Shown one piece after another: positions 45,894 through 53,531 of a stretch of 64,000 nt of DNA (positions are counted from its first letter, which is position 1; each line of letters opens with the position of its first letter). A model generated the notes under the pieces. The model saw only the letters and a program-made list of their open reading frames with translations, searched no databases and was not told the origin of the DNA. The translations under genes and the position numbers were made by a program. This stretch comes from JAGOEX01 sp964630905 (GTDB lineage: Bacteria > UBP6 > UBA1177): positions 124,001 through 188,000 of the forward strand of contig CAZVWR010000001.1 in assembly GCA_964630905.1 (NCBI GenBank). Direction: 5' to 3'.

Positions 45894-47009
45894 ATGAAAG
45901 ACCAAAGAGTAAGAAAACTTGCAGAACTTCTTGTAAATTATTCAACAAAACTCAAGGAAAATGACAAGGTTATGATCGCGGCAGTTGATCCGGCCGCATA
46001 TCCTCTGGTGGAGGAGATAATCGAGCTCGCTGCAAAAAAAGGGGCTCATCCTTTTGTGACTCTTAATGCCCAGACTGTTCAGAGAAAACTTTATATGCAT
46101 GCAACAGACACAGTGCTTGACATCATGCGTGAATCGGAACTTGCATTTGCACAGAAAATGGACGCATACATCGGGATAAGAGCGCTTGAGAACAAATTTG
46201 AAACAAACGATGTTCCGCAGAAACAGATGATGAAGATAATGCAGAACTACCGGATGAAGGTAAGTAACGAAATAATGAGCAAGAAATGGGTCACACTGAT
46301 GTTCCCCACCCCCGGTTTTGCTCAGGCGTCAAATATGTCAATGGAAGCATTTGAGGAATTCTTTTTCAATGTGACGACCCTTGATTATGCGAAAATGGAC
46401 AAAGCGATGGATCCGTTTAAGAACCTGCTTGAAAAAACTGACAAAGTTCATATTAAAGGCCCGGGCAGAACTGACATCACTCTTTCCATCAAGGGACTTC
46501 CCGCCATCAAATGTGCCGGGGAATACAACATTCCTGACGGTGAGATATTCACCGCTCCGGTCAAGGATTCGATAAACGGCGTGATAGAATACAACACTCC
46601 CAGTATCTATCTTGGAACAAAGTTTGACAAGGTCATCCTGACTTTTGAAAACGGAAAGATCGTTAAACACGAGGGAAGCAACCCTGAAAAACTTGAAGAG
46701 ATATTTAATGCTGATGCAGGAGCAAGATATGTCGGAGAGTTCGCTTTCGGAGTCAATCCTTACATCGTCGAACCGACTGTCAACATCCTTTTTGACGAAA
46801 AGATCTCCGGCTCAATTCACCTCACTCCGGGAAGAGCATACGGAGAATGCAACAACGGCAACGATTCATCCATTCACTGGGACCTTGTGATGATCCAGAC
46901 ACCTGAATACGGCGGCGGCGAAATATACTTTGACGGAGTGCTTGTTAGAAAGGATGGACGGTTCGTTCTTCCTGAACTTGCTGGACTTAACCCAGAAAAT
47001 CTCAAATAA
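45894..47009 (+). CDS. M29-family aminopeptidase (AmpS/thermophilic type)
   Basis: The ATG at 45894 follows AAGGAG and gives a 371-residue enzyme; earlier in-frame ATGs lack a ribosome site. M29 enzymes remove N-terminal residues using two metal ions. The ligands are visible: GEYNIPDGEIFTAP (Glu), VGEFAFGVNP (Glu), GSIHLTPGRAYGE (His and Tyr) and SSIHWDLVM (His, Asp). It has no signal peptide and is cytoplasmic. The SDR gene follows after 15 bases. Confidence 0.9.
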   Translation: MKDQRVRKLAELLVNYSTKLKENDKVMIAAVDPAAYPLVEEIIELAAKKGAHPFVTLNAQTVQRKLYMHATDTVLDIMRESELAFAQKMDAYIGIRALENKFETNDVPQKQMMKIMQNYRMKVSNEIMSKKWVTLMFPTPGFAQASNMSMEAFEEFFFNVTTLDYAKMDKAMDPFKNLLEKTDKVHIKGPGRTDITLSIKGLPAIKCAGEYNIPDGEIFTAPVKDSINGVIEYNTPSIYLGTKFDKVILTFENGKIVKHEGSNPEKLEEIFNADAGARYVGEFAFGVNPYIVEPTVNILFDEKISGSIHLTPGRAYGECNNGNDSSIHWDLVMIQTPEYGGGEIYFDGVLVRKDGRFVLPELAGLNPENLK

Positions 47010-47024
47010 ATTAGAGGCATTATC

Positions 47025-47798
47025 ATGTTTGACCTTCATAATAAAATCGCAGTTGTGACAGGTGCGAGTGCAGGAATTGGAAAAGCAACAGCCGAGTCAC
47101 TTGCAAGTGTAGGATGTAACCTTATACTTGTTGCGAGACGGCTTGAAAAAATTGAGGAATTTGCTCAATATCTTATTGAAAAGTACGGTGTTAAGTGTTT
47201 CTGCGGGAAACTCGATGTAAGGAACAGAGACGATGTTGAGCGGTTTTTCAAAAATCTGCCGATAGACTTTGCCGAAGTTGACATACTCGTCAACAATGCA
47301 GGTCTTGCAAAAGGAATGGGCCCGATCCACACAAACTCGATTGATGACTGGGAAATAATGATCGACACAAATGTTAAAGGACTGCTTTATGTTTCAAGAG
47401 CGGTCGTTCCCGGAATGGTGAAACGGGATAGAGGTCACATAATCAATATCGGATCAATTGCCGGAAGAGGAACATATCCGGGCGGCGGAGTATATTGCGC
47501 AACAAAACATGCAGTCAATGCGATAACAAATTCTCTCAGGAAAGATCTGACAAATACTTCGATCAGGGTTTCCACCGTTGATCCCGCTTTTACAGAGACC
47601 GAGTTCAGCATTGTCAGGTTTGACGGTGACCCCGAAAAAGCAAAAAAAGTTTATGAAGGGTTTGAACCGCTCTTAGCAGAAGATATAGCAGATGCAATAC
47701 TTTATGTCGCCACAAGACCTCCGCATGTCACAATCTCCGACATGGTCATCTATCCCACAGCCCAGTCCGATTTTCATCTGGTGAACAGGAAAAATTAA
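47025..47798 (+). CDS. short-chain dehydrogenase/reductase (YdfG-like)
   Basis: The 257-residue protein has the SDR cofactor motif TGASAGIGKAT, NNAGLAKG, IINIGSIAGRG and the catalytic YCATKHAVNAI. The region VYEGFEPLLAEDIADAILYVATRP and VIYPTAQ resemble the YdfG branch, which uses NADP(H) and acts on 3-hydroxy acids such as serine. The substrate is inferred only from resemblance. It likely shares a transcript with the aminopeptidase. Confidence 0.9.
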   Translation: MFDLHNKIAVVTGASAGIGKATAESLASVGCNLILVARRLEKIEEFAQYLIEKYGVKCFCGKLDVRNRDDVERFFKNLPIDFAEVDILVNNAGLAKGMGPIHTNSIDDWEIMIDTNVKGLLYVSRAVVPGMVKRDRGHIINIGSIAGRGTYPGGGVYCATKHAVNAITNSLRKDLTNTSIRVSTVDPAFTETEFSIVRFDGDPEKAKKVYEGFEPLLAEDIADAILYVATRPPHVTISDMVIYPTAQSDFHLVNRKN

Positions 47799-47799
47799 C

Positions 47800-47873
47800 G
47801 CAAAAGTTTTAGAAGTCTGTTGCCAAAACTTATCAAATTCGCAAAGTTTTAGAAGTCTATTGCCAAAACTTTT
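47800..47873. repeat. two direct repeats, each an inverted repeat, upstream of DUF4143 ATPase 1
   Basis: Two nearly identical 30-base units start 40 bases apart. Each has arms AAGTTTT (47804-47810 and 47844-47850) and AAAACTT (47825-47831 and 47865-47871) around AGAAGTCT(G/A)TTGCC. The right arm of the second unit abuts the -35 of the ATPase promoter. They could be tandem operators; as they follow the SDR gene they could instead be weak terminator stems. Two copies with no spacer variation are not a CRISPR array. Confidence 0.8.
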
Positions 47874-47900
47874 GACATTTTGAAGGTTTTTGAATAATAT
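47872..47900 (+). promoter_or_regulatory. strong promoter of DUF4143 ATPase 1
   Basis: A perfect TTGACA and a TAATAT are 17 bases apart, 30 bases before the ATG at 47930. The -35 is contiguous with the downstream arm of the second inverted repeat, so a protein bound there would block the polymerase. Confidence 0.65.
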
Positions 47901-47929
47901 ATTTCTGCATTGTTCATCAGGAGGCGCAG

Positions 47930-49120
47930 ATGATAAACAGAGATATGTACCTGAAAAAACTGATAGGATTTAAAGATCATCCTTTGATAAAGGTGATAAC
48001 TGGCATAAGAAGATGCGGAAAATCAACGCTTCTTGAACTGTTCAGAGAATATCTTCTTGAAAATGGTGTGAAAAATGACCAGATAATATCAATCAATTTT
48101 GAGGATATGAATTTCTCTAATCTTGATGATGCTCAAAAACTGCACGATTTTGTTGACTCCAGTTTGAAAAAGAATGCAAAAAACTATGTTTTTCTTGATG
48201 AAATCCAGAAAGTTGCCGACTTTCAGAAAGCTGTTGACAGTCTTTACATAAAAAAGAATGTTGATATTTACATTACCGGTTCAAATGCGCATCTTCTTTC
48301 CGGAGAACTTGCCACGCTTTTGAGCGGAAGATATGTCGAGATCGAAATGCTGCCGCTTTCTTTCAAGGAATATATTGAATTTACAGGGAAAAATGATCTG
48401 AGTCGTAAATTTGCAGATTATGTAAGGTATAGTTCGTTTCCTTTTGCGGTGTATCTGAATAATGATGCGGGCAAGGTTCGTGATTATCTGAGCGGAATAT
48501 ACAATACTGTCATTCTTAAAGATGTTGTGGCAAAGAAAAAGATCGCAGACATTCTGATGCTTGAAAGTGTCGTGCGATTTATGTTTGACAATATAGGAAG
48601 TCTCATGTCCACAAAAAAGATAGCAGATACCATGACTTCAGACGGAAGAAAGATATCGACTCATACAGTTGAGAGCTATATTTCAGCGCTTATGGACAGT
48701 TTCATCATCTACAGAGCCAAAAGATACGATGTGAAAGGAAAGCAGTATCTCAAAACCAATGATAAATACTATATATGCGACATCGGACTCCGTTCATTTC
48801 TGCTTGGGAATAAAGGCGGTGATGCCGGATATGTCCTTGAAAATGTTATATATCTTGAGCTTCTCCGCCGTGGTTATGATGTCTATGTCGGCAAAGTCGG
48901 AGATAAAGAAGTTGATTTTGTGGCGATAAAACAGGACACAGTCGAATATTATCAGGTCGCTTTGACAGTCAGAGACGAAAACAAGCTGAAAACTGAACTT
49001 GCATCACTTCAGGCGATATCTGATCACAACCCGAAATATCTTCTGACACTTGACGACGATCCGCCAGCAAACCACAACGGGATCAGACAGATAAACGCAA
49101 TAGATTTTCTGATGGAATAA
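47930..49120 (+). CDS. AAA+ ATPase with C-terminal DUF4143 (copy 1)
   Basis: The 396-residue protein has Walker A TGIRRCGKSTLLELF near residue 27, Walker B NYVFLDEIQKV and the sensor-1-like ITGSNAHLLSGE. A C-terminal DUF4143 region follows, with a nuclease-like YVGKVGDKEVDFVAIKQDTVEYYQV patch. AGGAGG precedes the ATG. These ATPases are widespread in bacteria and archaea as accessory, often multicopy genes with no settled role. A second, divergent copy lies at 53532-54692. Both have an inverted repeat next to the promoter, which suggests self-regulation. Confidence 0.9.
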   Translation: MINRDMYLKKLIGFKDHPLIKVITGIRRCGKSTLLELFREYLLENGVKNDQIISINFEDMNFSNLDDAQKLHDFVDSSLKKNAKNYVFLDEIQKVADFQKAVDSLYIKKNVDIYITGSNAHLLSGELATLLSGRYVEIEMLPLSFKEYIEFTGKNDLSRKFADYVRYSSFPFAVYLNNDAGKVRDYLSGIYNTVILKDVVAKKKIADILMLESVVRFMFDNIGSLMSTKKIADTMTSDGRKISTHTVESYISALMDSFIIYRAKRYDVKGKQYLKTNDKYYICDIGLRSFLLGNKGGDAGYVLENVIYLELLRRGYDVYVGKVGDKEVDFVAIKQDTVEYYQVALTVRDENKLKTELASLQAISDHNPKYLLTLDDDPPANHNGIRQINAIDFLME

Positions 49121-49162
49121 TTTTCTATTTGGTTCTTATTGGACTATCAAACCGCCGACTGC

Positions 49163-49190
49163 TTGACAGAAAAACGGGACAAGTTATAAT
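49163..49190 (+). promoter_or_regulatory. consensus sigma-70 promoter of the small antitoxin-like gene
   Basis: Perfect TTGACA and perfect TATAAT are separated by 16 bases, 28 bases before the ATG at 49218. It is the best promoter match in the window. Confidence 0.65.
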
Positions 49191-49217
49191 TATAAGAATT
49201 TTTTTACGGAGATTTAA

Positions 49218-49358
49218 ATGGACAGACTTCAATGCGATCAATATGTTTTAAGGGAAGGGATGTCTTATCTTTCTTCGAAATCAGGGAGTCTTGATTTTCT
49301 CAACGATGAAGAAGAAGATGTTTATACTGTCAGCGATGTGAAGGAAGAATACAAATGA
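49218..49358 (+). CDS. 46-residue antitoxin-like protein
   Basis: A frame of 46 codons follows ACGGAG with good spacing and a consensus promoter. The peptide starts MDRLQCDQYVLREGMSYLSS and ends in the acidic DEEEDVYTVSDVKEEYK. This is the style of small MazE/antitoxin-type partners whose last codons overlap a MazF-like toxin start. The stop here overlaps an ATG as ATGA, and the next frame begins MKGDI before losing resemblance (see the remnant entry). I infer an orphan antitoxin. A search against small antitoxin families would decide. Confidence 0.5.
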   Translation: MDRLQCDQYVLREGMSYLSSKSGSLDFLNDEEEDVYTVSDVKEEYK

Positions 49359-49411
49359 AAGGAGATATTGCTGACAAGCTCCTTGTTTATTGTTTTCAGA
49401 TAAAATGCTAA
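49355..49411 (+). pseudogene. possible MazF-like toxin remnant (18-codon stub)
   Basis: The frame MKGDIADKLLVYCFQIKC starts inside the antitoxin-like stop and ends at TAA. MKxGDI is a common start for MazF-type toxins encoded right after such antitoxins, but everything after residue 5 is unlike MazF. Read as a deletion scar, the toxin body is gone. It may equally be a chance frame. Confidence 0.3.
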
Positions 49412-49443
49412 TAGCTTAAATTTATTAACGAATTCAACATTTC

Positions 49444-49476
49444 TTGCAATTATGGAATTGGATTCCATTTTTGCAA
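49444..49476. repeat. orphan 33-base palindrome, copy A
   Basis: TTGCAA tt ATGGAATT g gATTCCAT tt TTGCAA forms a near-perfect palindrome. The surrounding 43 bases (49435-49477) match the palindrome upstream of DUF4143 ATPase 2 at all but three positions. On the minus strand TAATAA (49422-49427) lies 16 bases after its TTGCAA, the same spacing as in copy B. No gene follows in that direction. Confidence 0.8.
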
Positions 49477-49479
49477 AAA

Positions 49480-50070
49480 TTAAATCTCAACCCCTTTTTC
49501 AAGGAAGTTTTTGACAAAACCGGAGATCTTTTTGAGGTTTTCGATCATTTCGCTTGAGTCGTTTTTCACTTCTTTTTCAAGGAATCCTGTTTTAAAGAGT
49601 GCGTCTTTTCCAAGGTGTTTTTCCATCAGAGGAACCACTTTTTCATAACTTGTGCCGCCGGAAGTGGTGAAAAACACTACATTTTTTATTTTGTCTTTAT
49701 TTTTTGTGATATAGGTTCTGACAGCCGGAGACATATTCCACGCCCAGATCGGTGTGCCGATGATAACAAGGTCATATTCACCCGGATCGTATTTCAGCTC
49801 ACCAAGTTCAGTTTCATTGTCAAATCCTGCGTCTTTGCCGCCCACAAGATAACCCCAGACGCCGCTTCTATCCTTCTTGTCAACAAGTTTTTCAACATCG
49901 GCTTTAACTGCGGAAGCGATAAGCCCCCCGATCTTTTCAGTTGTCCCCGTCCTGCTGTAATAAACCACAAGGACTTTCGGTTTTTTCACTTCATCTTCCG
50001 CTTTAGGCTCCGGTTGAATAACTTCGACTTCTGCAACGGCAATAGCAAATAAAATTGACAAAAAAAGCAT
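49480..50070 (-). CDS. exported flavodoxin-like protein
   Basis: The ATG at 50070 follows GGAGGTG by five bases and gives 196 residues. The N-terminus looks like a signal peptide or anchor (MLFLSILFAIAVAEVEV), followed by a Lys/Glu-rich linker and a flavodoxin fold. LVVYYSRTGTTEKI is the FMN phosphate loop, with VIIGTPIWAWNMSPAV and VVFFTTSGGTSYEKV for the ring loops. Flavodoxins are normally cytoplasmic electron carriers or quinone reductase-like proteins, so export is unusual. It could be membrane-anchored facing either side. Confidence 0.82.
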   Translation of the reverse strand: MLFLSILFAIAVAEVEVIQPEPKAEDEVKKPKVLVVYYSRTGTTEKIGGLIASAVKADVEKLVDKKDRSGVWGYLVGGKDAGFDNETELGELKYDPGEYDLVIIGTPIWAWNMSPAVRTYITKNKDKIKNVVFFTTSGGTSYEKVVPLMEKHLGKDALFKTGFLEKEVKNDSSEMIENLKKISGFVKNFLEKGVEI

Positions 50071-50164
50071 GGCCACCTCCATTTAAAGTTCCGTAAATAG
50101 TATCATAATTGGATTTTTTTCCAAATTTAAAATAAAATGGCGCAATTTGATCTTGGAGGATCTG

Positions 50165-50971
50165 ATGCATACCGAAAATTTCTGGTTCGCTTTCGCACTA
50201 ACCGTTTTCGCAGGTCTTTCAACCGGTGTAGGAAGTTTGCTCGCATTTCTTTCAAAAAAGATAAACATCCGCTTTCTTGCCGGCTCTCTTGGTTTTTCGG
50301 CAGGCGTCATGATCTATGTCTCATTTGTTGAGATATTGCCTAAATCCATGGAATCACTTAGCAAAGTGTTTGGAAACAAAGGTGAGCTCATTGCTGTCAT
50401 CTCGTTTTTTGCCGGGATTGCTATCATTGCTCTTATTGATAATTTTGTCCCGACGATAGAAAACCCGCACGAAATGAAAGATATTGACGACATGAAAGGA
50501 ACAATAAGCGAATCACAGAAAAAAGGACTCCTCAGAATGGGGCTTTTTTCAGCTCTTGCGATAGGCATACACAACTTTCCTGAAGGACTTGCCACCTTTG
50601 TTTCCGCACTTGAAGACCCTACTCTCGGGTTAAGCATCGCCATCGCAATTGCAATACACAACATCCCTGAAGGAATTGCAGTTTCAGTTCCAGTCTATTA
50701 TGCAACAGGCAGCAGAAAAAAGGCATTTCTTTATTCATTTCTCTCCGGGCTTGCCGAACCGGTCGGAGCATTGATCGGCTTTTTCTTTCTGATGTGGTTC
50801 TTTGATGAGAGCGTTTTTGGGATAACGTTCGGAATTGTTTCAGGAATAATGGTCTATATCTCTCTTGATGAACTTCTTCCCACAGCTGAAAAATATGGTG
50901 AACACCACATTGCAATTTATGGACTTATTTCAGGAATGGCGTTAATGGCTGTAAGTCTGCTGCTGCTTTAG
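50165..50971 (+). CDS. zupT: ZIP-family metal transporter ZupT
   Basis: ZupT imports zinc and other divalent metals. The ATG at 50165 follows TTGGAGGA by six bases and gives 268 residues with about eight membrane helices. The metal path motifs HNFPEGLATF and HNIPEGIAVSVP are intact. A variable loop between helices 3 and 4 is rich in acidic residues and one His. Its stop is six bases from the convergent ackA stop. Confidence 0.93.
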   Translation: MHTENFWFAFALTVFAGLSTGVGSLLAFLSKKINIRFLAGSLGFSAGVMIYVSFVEILPKSMESLSKVFGNKGELIAVISFFAGIAIIALIDNFVPTIENPHEMKDIDDMKGTISESQKKGLLRMGLFSALAIGIHNFPEGLATFVSALEDPTLGLSIAIAIAIHNIPEGIAVSVPVYYATGSRKKAFLYSFLSGLAEPVGALIGFFFLMWFFDESVFGITFGIVSGIMVYISLDELLPTAEKYGEHHIAIYGLISGMALMAVSLLLL

Positions 50972-50977
50972 AAAAGA

Positions 50978-52180
50978 TTATTTCTGGTTTTCAAAAAGGA
51001 TCATGGCGTCTCTTGCTATAACAAGTTCTTCATTTGTCGGAATTATAAAAACTTTAACTTTTGAGTCTGCCGCACTGATGTCTGTTTCTTTGCTGAAAAT
51101 GGTTTTATTGAGTTCGGAATTGATCTTAACACCCATGAATTCAAGACCGGTTAATGAATCTTCTCTCACTTCCCATACATTTTCACCGATTCCACCGGTA
51201 AAAACAATTGCATCAACTCCGCCCATTGCAGCAGCATAAGATGCGATATATTTTTTCAGTCTGTACTTAAAAATGTTGAGGGCAAGAAGTGCTCTCTTGT
51301 TGCCGTTGTCTCTTGCGGCACGGACATCTCTCATGTCGTTTGAAACGCCACTCACACCCTTCAAGCCACTGTTTTTATTAAGCATATTGTTCACAGCTTT
51401 CATATCGCCATTATGTTTATCTGTGAGATAGAAAATAAGTGCCGGATCTATGTCACCTGATCTTGTTCCCATCATTATCCCTTCAAGCGGAGTGAGTCCC
51501 ATGGAGGTATCAACGCTTTTGCCGCCAAGAACTGCCGCCATTGAGCAACCGTTTCCAAGGTGACATGTGATAATCTTTGTCTCTTCAATTTTCTTTTCGA
51601 GCATTTCAGCAGCTCTTTTTGAAACAAATAGATGACTCGAACCATGAAAACCGTATCTTCTCACTTTGTATTTTTCGTAATATTCATAACTTATCGGATA
51701 AATATATGCGTAGTCAGGCATTGTCTGGTGGAAAGCTGTATCAAATGTTCCTGACATGAAAGTTCCGGGAAAAAGTTCAAGGCATGTTTTCACGCCAAGA
51801 ATATTTGGAGGATTGTGTAATGGTGCAAGATCACTGCACTCTTCAAGCTTTGCAATTACATCTTCAGTGATCGGAACGCTTCCGTTGTAATATTCACCGG
51901 CATGGACAAGACGGTGTCCGATCGCTTTAATTTCGGACTTATCCATTATGACTCCGTTCTCGGTCATAAGCTCCATTATTTTGTTCAATGCTACAGAATG
52001 ATTCGGAAGAGGAAGTTTAATTTCAATTTTTCCATCTCTGTCTGTAATTTTAAGGTCAATACAACCGTCACTGAGGCCGATCTTTTCGGCAAGACCTTTT
52101 GCAATAACGCTTTCATTTGACATTTCAAAAAGCTGATACTTGATCGAAGAGCTGCCGCAGTTGATAACAAGAACTTTCAT
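50978..52180 (-). CDS. ackA: acetate kinase
   Basis: AckA interconverts acetyl phosphate and ADP with acetate and ATP, giving ATP in fermentation. The 400-residue enzyme has the N-terminal VINCGSSSIKYQLFEM, GFHGSSHLFVSKRA, ITCHLGNGCSMAAV and VFTGGIGEN. AGGAGG precedes the ATG. No pta is adjacent. It suggests fermentative or anaerobic energy metabolism. Confidence 0.97.
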   Translation of the reverse strand: MKVLVINCGSSSIKYQLFEMSNESVIAKGLAEKIGLSDGCIDLKITDRDGKIEIKLPLPNHSVALNKIMELMTENGVIMDKSEIKAIGHRLVHAGEYYNGSVPITEDVIAKLEECSDLAPLHNPPNILGVKTCLELFPGTFMSGTFDTAFHQTMPDYAYIYPISYEYYEKYKVRRYGFHGSSHLFVSKRAAEMLEKKIEETKIITCHLGNGCSMAAVLGGKSVDTSMGLTPLEGIMMGTRSGDIDPALIFYLTDKHNGDMKAVNNMLNKNSGLKGVSGVSNDMRDVRAARDNGNKRALLALNIFKYRLKKYIASYAAAMGGVDAIVFTGGIGENVWEVREDSLTGLEFMGVKINSELNKTIFSKETDISAADSKVKVFIIPTNEELVIARDAMILFENQK

Positions 52181-52341
52181 ATTTTCCTCCTAGAGTCTGA
52201 TAAAAAATCACAACAGAACGATACTATTACTTGAAAATTTGTTTTTCAAGAAAAAAAACAGCTCATTTGATAAATCTTTCATAAAAAATAATTTTGTGAG
52301 ATACTGACTAATAATTACCAGATCATTGAGAGTGTTTTATT

Positions 52342-53268
52342 ATGAAAAAAACTGTTTTAATCTGGACTGTTACAGTTCTTTCACCATTTATCTTTTCAGG
52401 ATGTGAGCTTGAAAAATTTGAAAGACCGGATGTTGACGAGGATTCCTCAGATGCTGACATTTATGAAGATCTTCTGATAGATATGGTAGAAATTCCGGCA
52501 GGAGAATTTCTGATGGGTTGTGACAGAAAAATTGAAGAGTCCTGTAATTATGATAACCCGGCTAAACTGGTGTCGCTAAGTGATTTTTTCATTGATAAAT
52601 ATGAAGTGTCTGTCGAAAAATATATGTCGTGTGTTGATGAATGGGGCTGTTCTCTGCCAAGCTTTGATAGCGGATACTGTGCATTATATATTGATATTTA
52701 TGAGTGGAAATATGGCATTCTGCCTGAAAAATTCAGGGAAAAGAACAAACCAATGGTGTGTGTAAGCTGGGATCAGGCCGATGAATATTGCAATTGGGTC
52801 GGGAAACGACTTCCGACAGAAGCCGAGTGGGAAAAGGCGGCAAGAGGAACAGACGGCAGGATCTACCCATGGGGAGATGAAGATATAAGCTGTGAATATG
52901 CCGTTGTAACTCTGTTTAACAGTAAAACCGAAAAATATGAATACGGATGCGGGGAATATGGCACATGGGAAGTTGGAAGCATTGAAGCAGGCGTTTCACC
53001 ATATGGCGCTTATGATCTAGCTGGAAATGTTTATGAATGGGTTGCGGACTGGTATGGCAGCGAATATTATCAAAATGCTCCGGAAAAAGATCCGGCAGGA
53101 CCTGAAACAGGTGACTACAAAGTCATAAGAGGAGCCGGCTGGGGCGGAGACGGAAGCGACTACGATCTGAGCTCTTCAAAAAGAAAATGGGGTTCCCCGT
53201 TCAATCCCGGCGACAGTGTGCTGGGTTTCAGATGTGCAATTAGTAGGAAAAAGATGCTGATGCAGTGA
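52342..53268 (+). CDS. lipoprotein with formylglycine-generating-enzyme-like (SUMF1) domain
   Basis: The 308-residue protein has a lipoprotein signal (LSPFIFSGC), a short acidic linker, and one FGE-sulfatase domain: MVEIPAGEFLMGCD, RLPTEAEWEKAARGT, YPWGDE, DLAGNVYEWVADWYG and GFRCAI. In true FGE a Cys pair near the C-terminus binds copper and oxidises the target Cys; the matching stretch here (SSSKRKWGSPFNPGDSVLGF) has none, so it is probably not a sulfatase activator. Such non-catalytic forms are common as surface proteins. An arylsulfotransferase-like gene is in the window but no sulfatase is. Confidence 0.83.
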   Translation: MKKTVLIWTVTVLSPFIFSGCELEKFERPDVDEDSSDADIYEDLLIDMVEIPAGEFLMGCDRKIEESCNYDNPAKLVSLSDFFIDKYEVSVEKYMSCVDEWGCSLPSFDSGYCALYIDIYEWKYGILPEKFREKNKPMVCVSWDQADEYCNWVGKRLPTEAEWEKAARGTDGRIYPWGDEDISCEYAVVTLFNSKTEKYEYGCGEYGTWEVGSIEAGVSPYGAYDLAGNVYEWVADWYGSEYYQNAPEKDPAGPETGDYKVIRGAGWGGDGSDYDLSSSKRKWGSPFNPGDSVLGFRCAISRKKMLMQ

Positions 53269-53500
53269 CGCTTTCTTTGCAGTTTTCATCTGTGAAAAGG
53301 GTTAGCTCTGCTGTGAACATGCCTTTATAGGGAACAGCCACCGATACAGGGGCTTTATCACAATTACTGTTTTCGTGTTCGTCAGGAATATCCTTAAATT
53401 CTTCAGCTGTATAATTCCCGATAAATTCAACAAAACTTTTGCCGGCAGCTTTTTTACATTCCACAACATCGCAACCCGGCCCTGATGGAAACTGGCATTT
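53240..53500 (-). pseudogene. lipoprotein C-terminal fragment
   Basis: An open frame of 87 codons on the minus strand reads CQFPSGPGCDVVEC, then IGNYTAEEFKDIPDEHENSNC and DENCKESVTASASF before its stop. It starts right after a stop codon and has no ATG with a ribosome site, only a GTG at 53464. The composition (paired Cys, acidic patch) matches the secreted lipoproteins nearby. It looks like the tail of a gene whose 5' part was lost, perhaps when the DUF4143 ATPase gene arrived next to it. It overlaps the FGE-like gene by 29 bases. Confidence 0.4.
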
Positions 53501-53531
53501 TTATTTTACATACAATCAGAGTGAATGCTGC

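Noticed and set aside
47800..47873. Possible minimal CRISPR array (two direct repeats)
   Set aside because: Only two units with a 9-10 base gap, each internally palindromic and next to a promoter; no cas genes are in the window.
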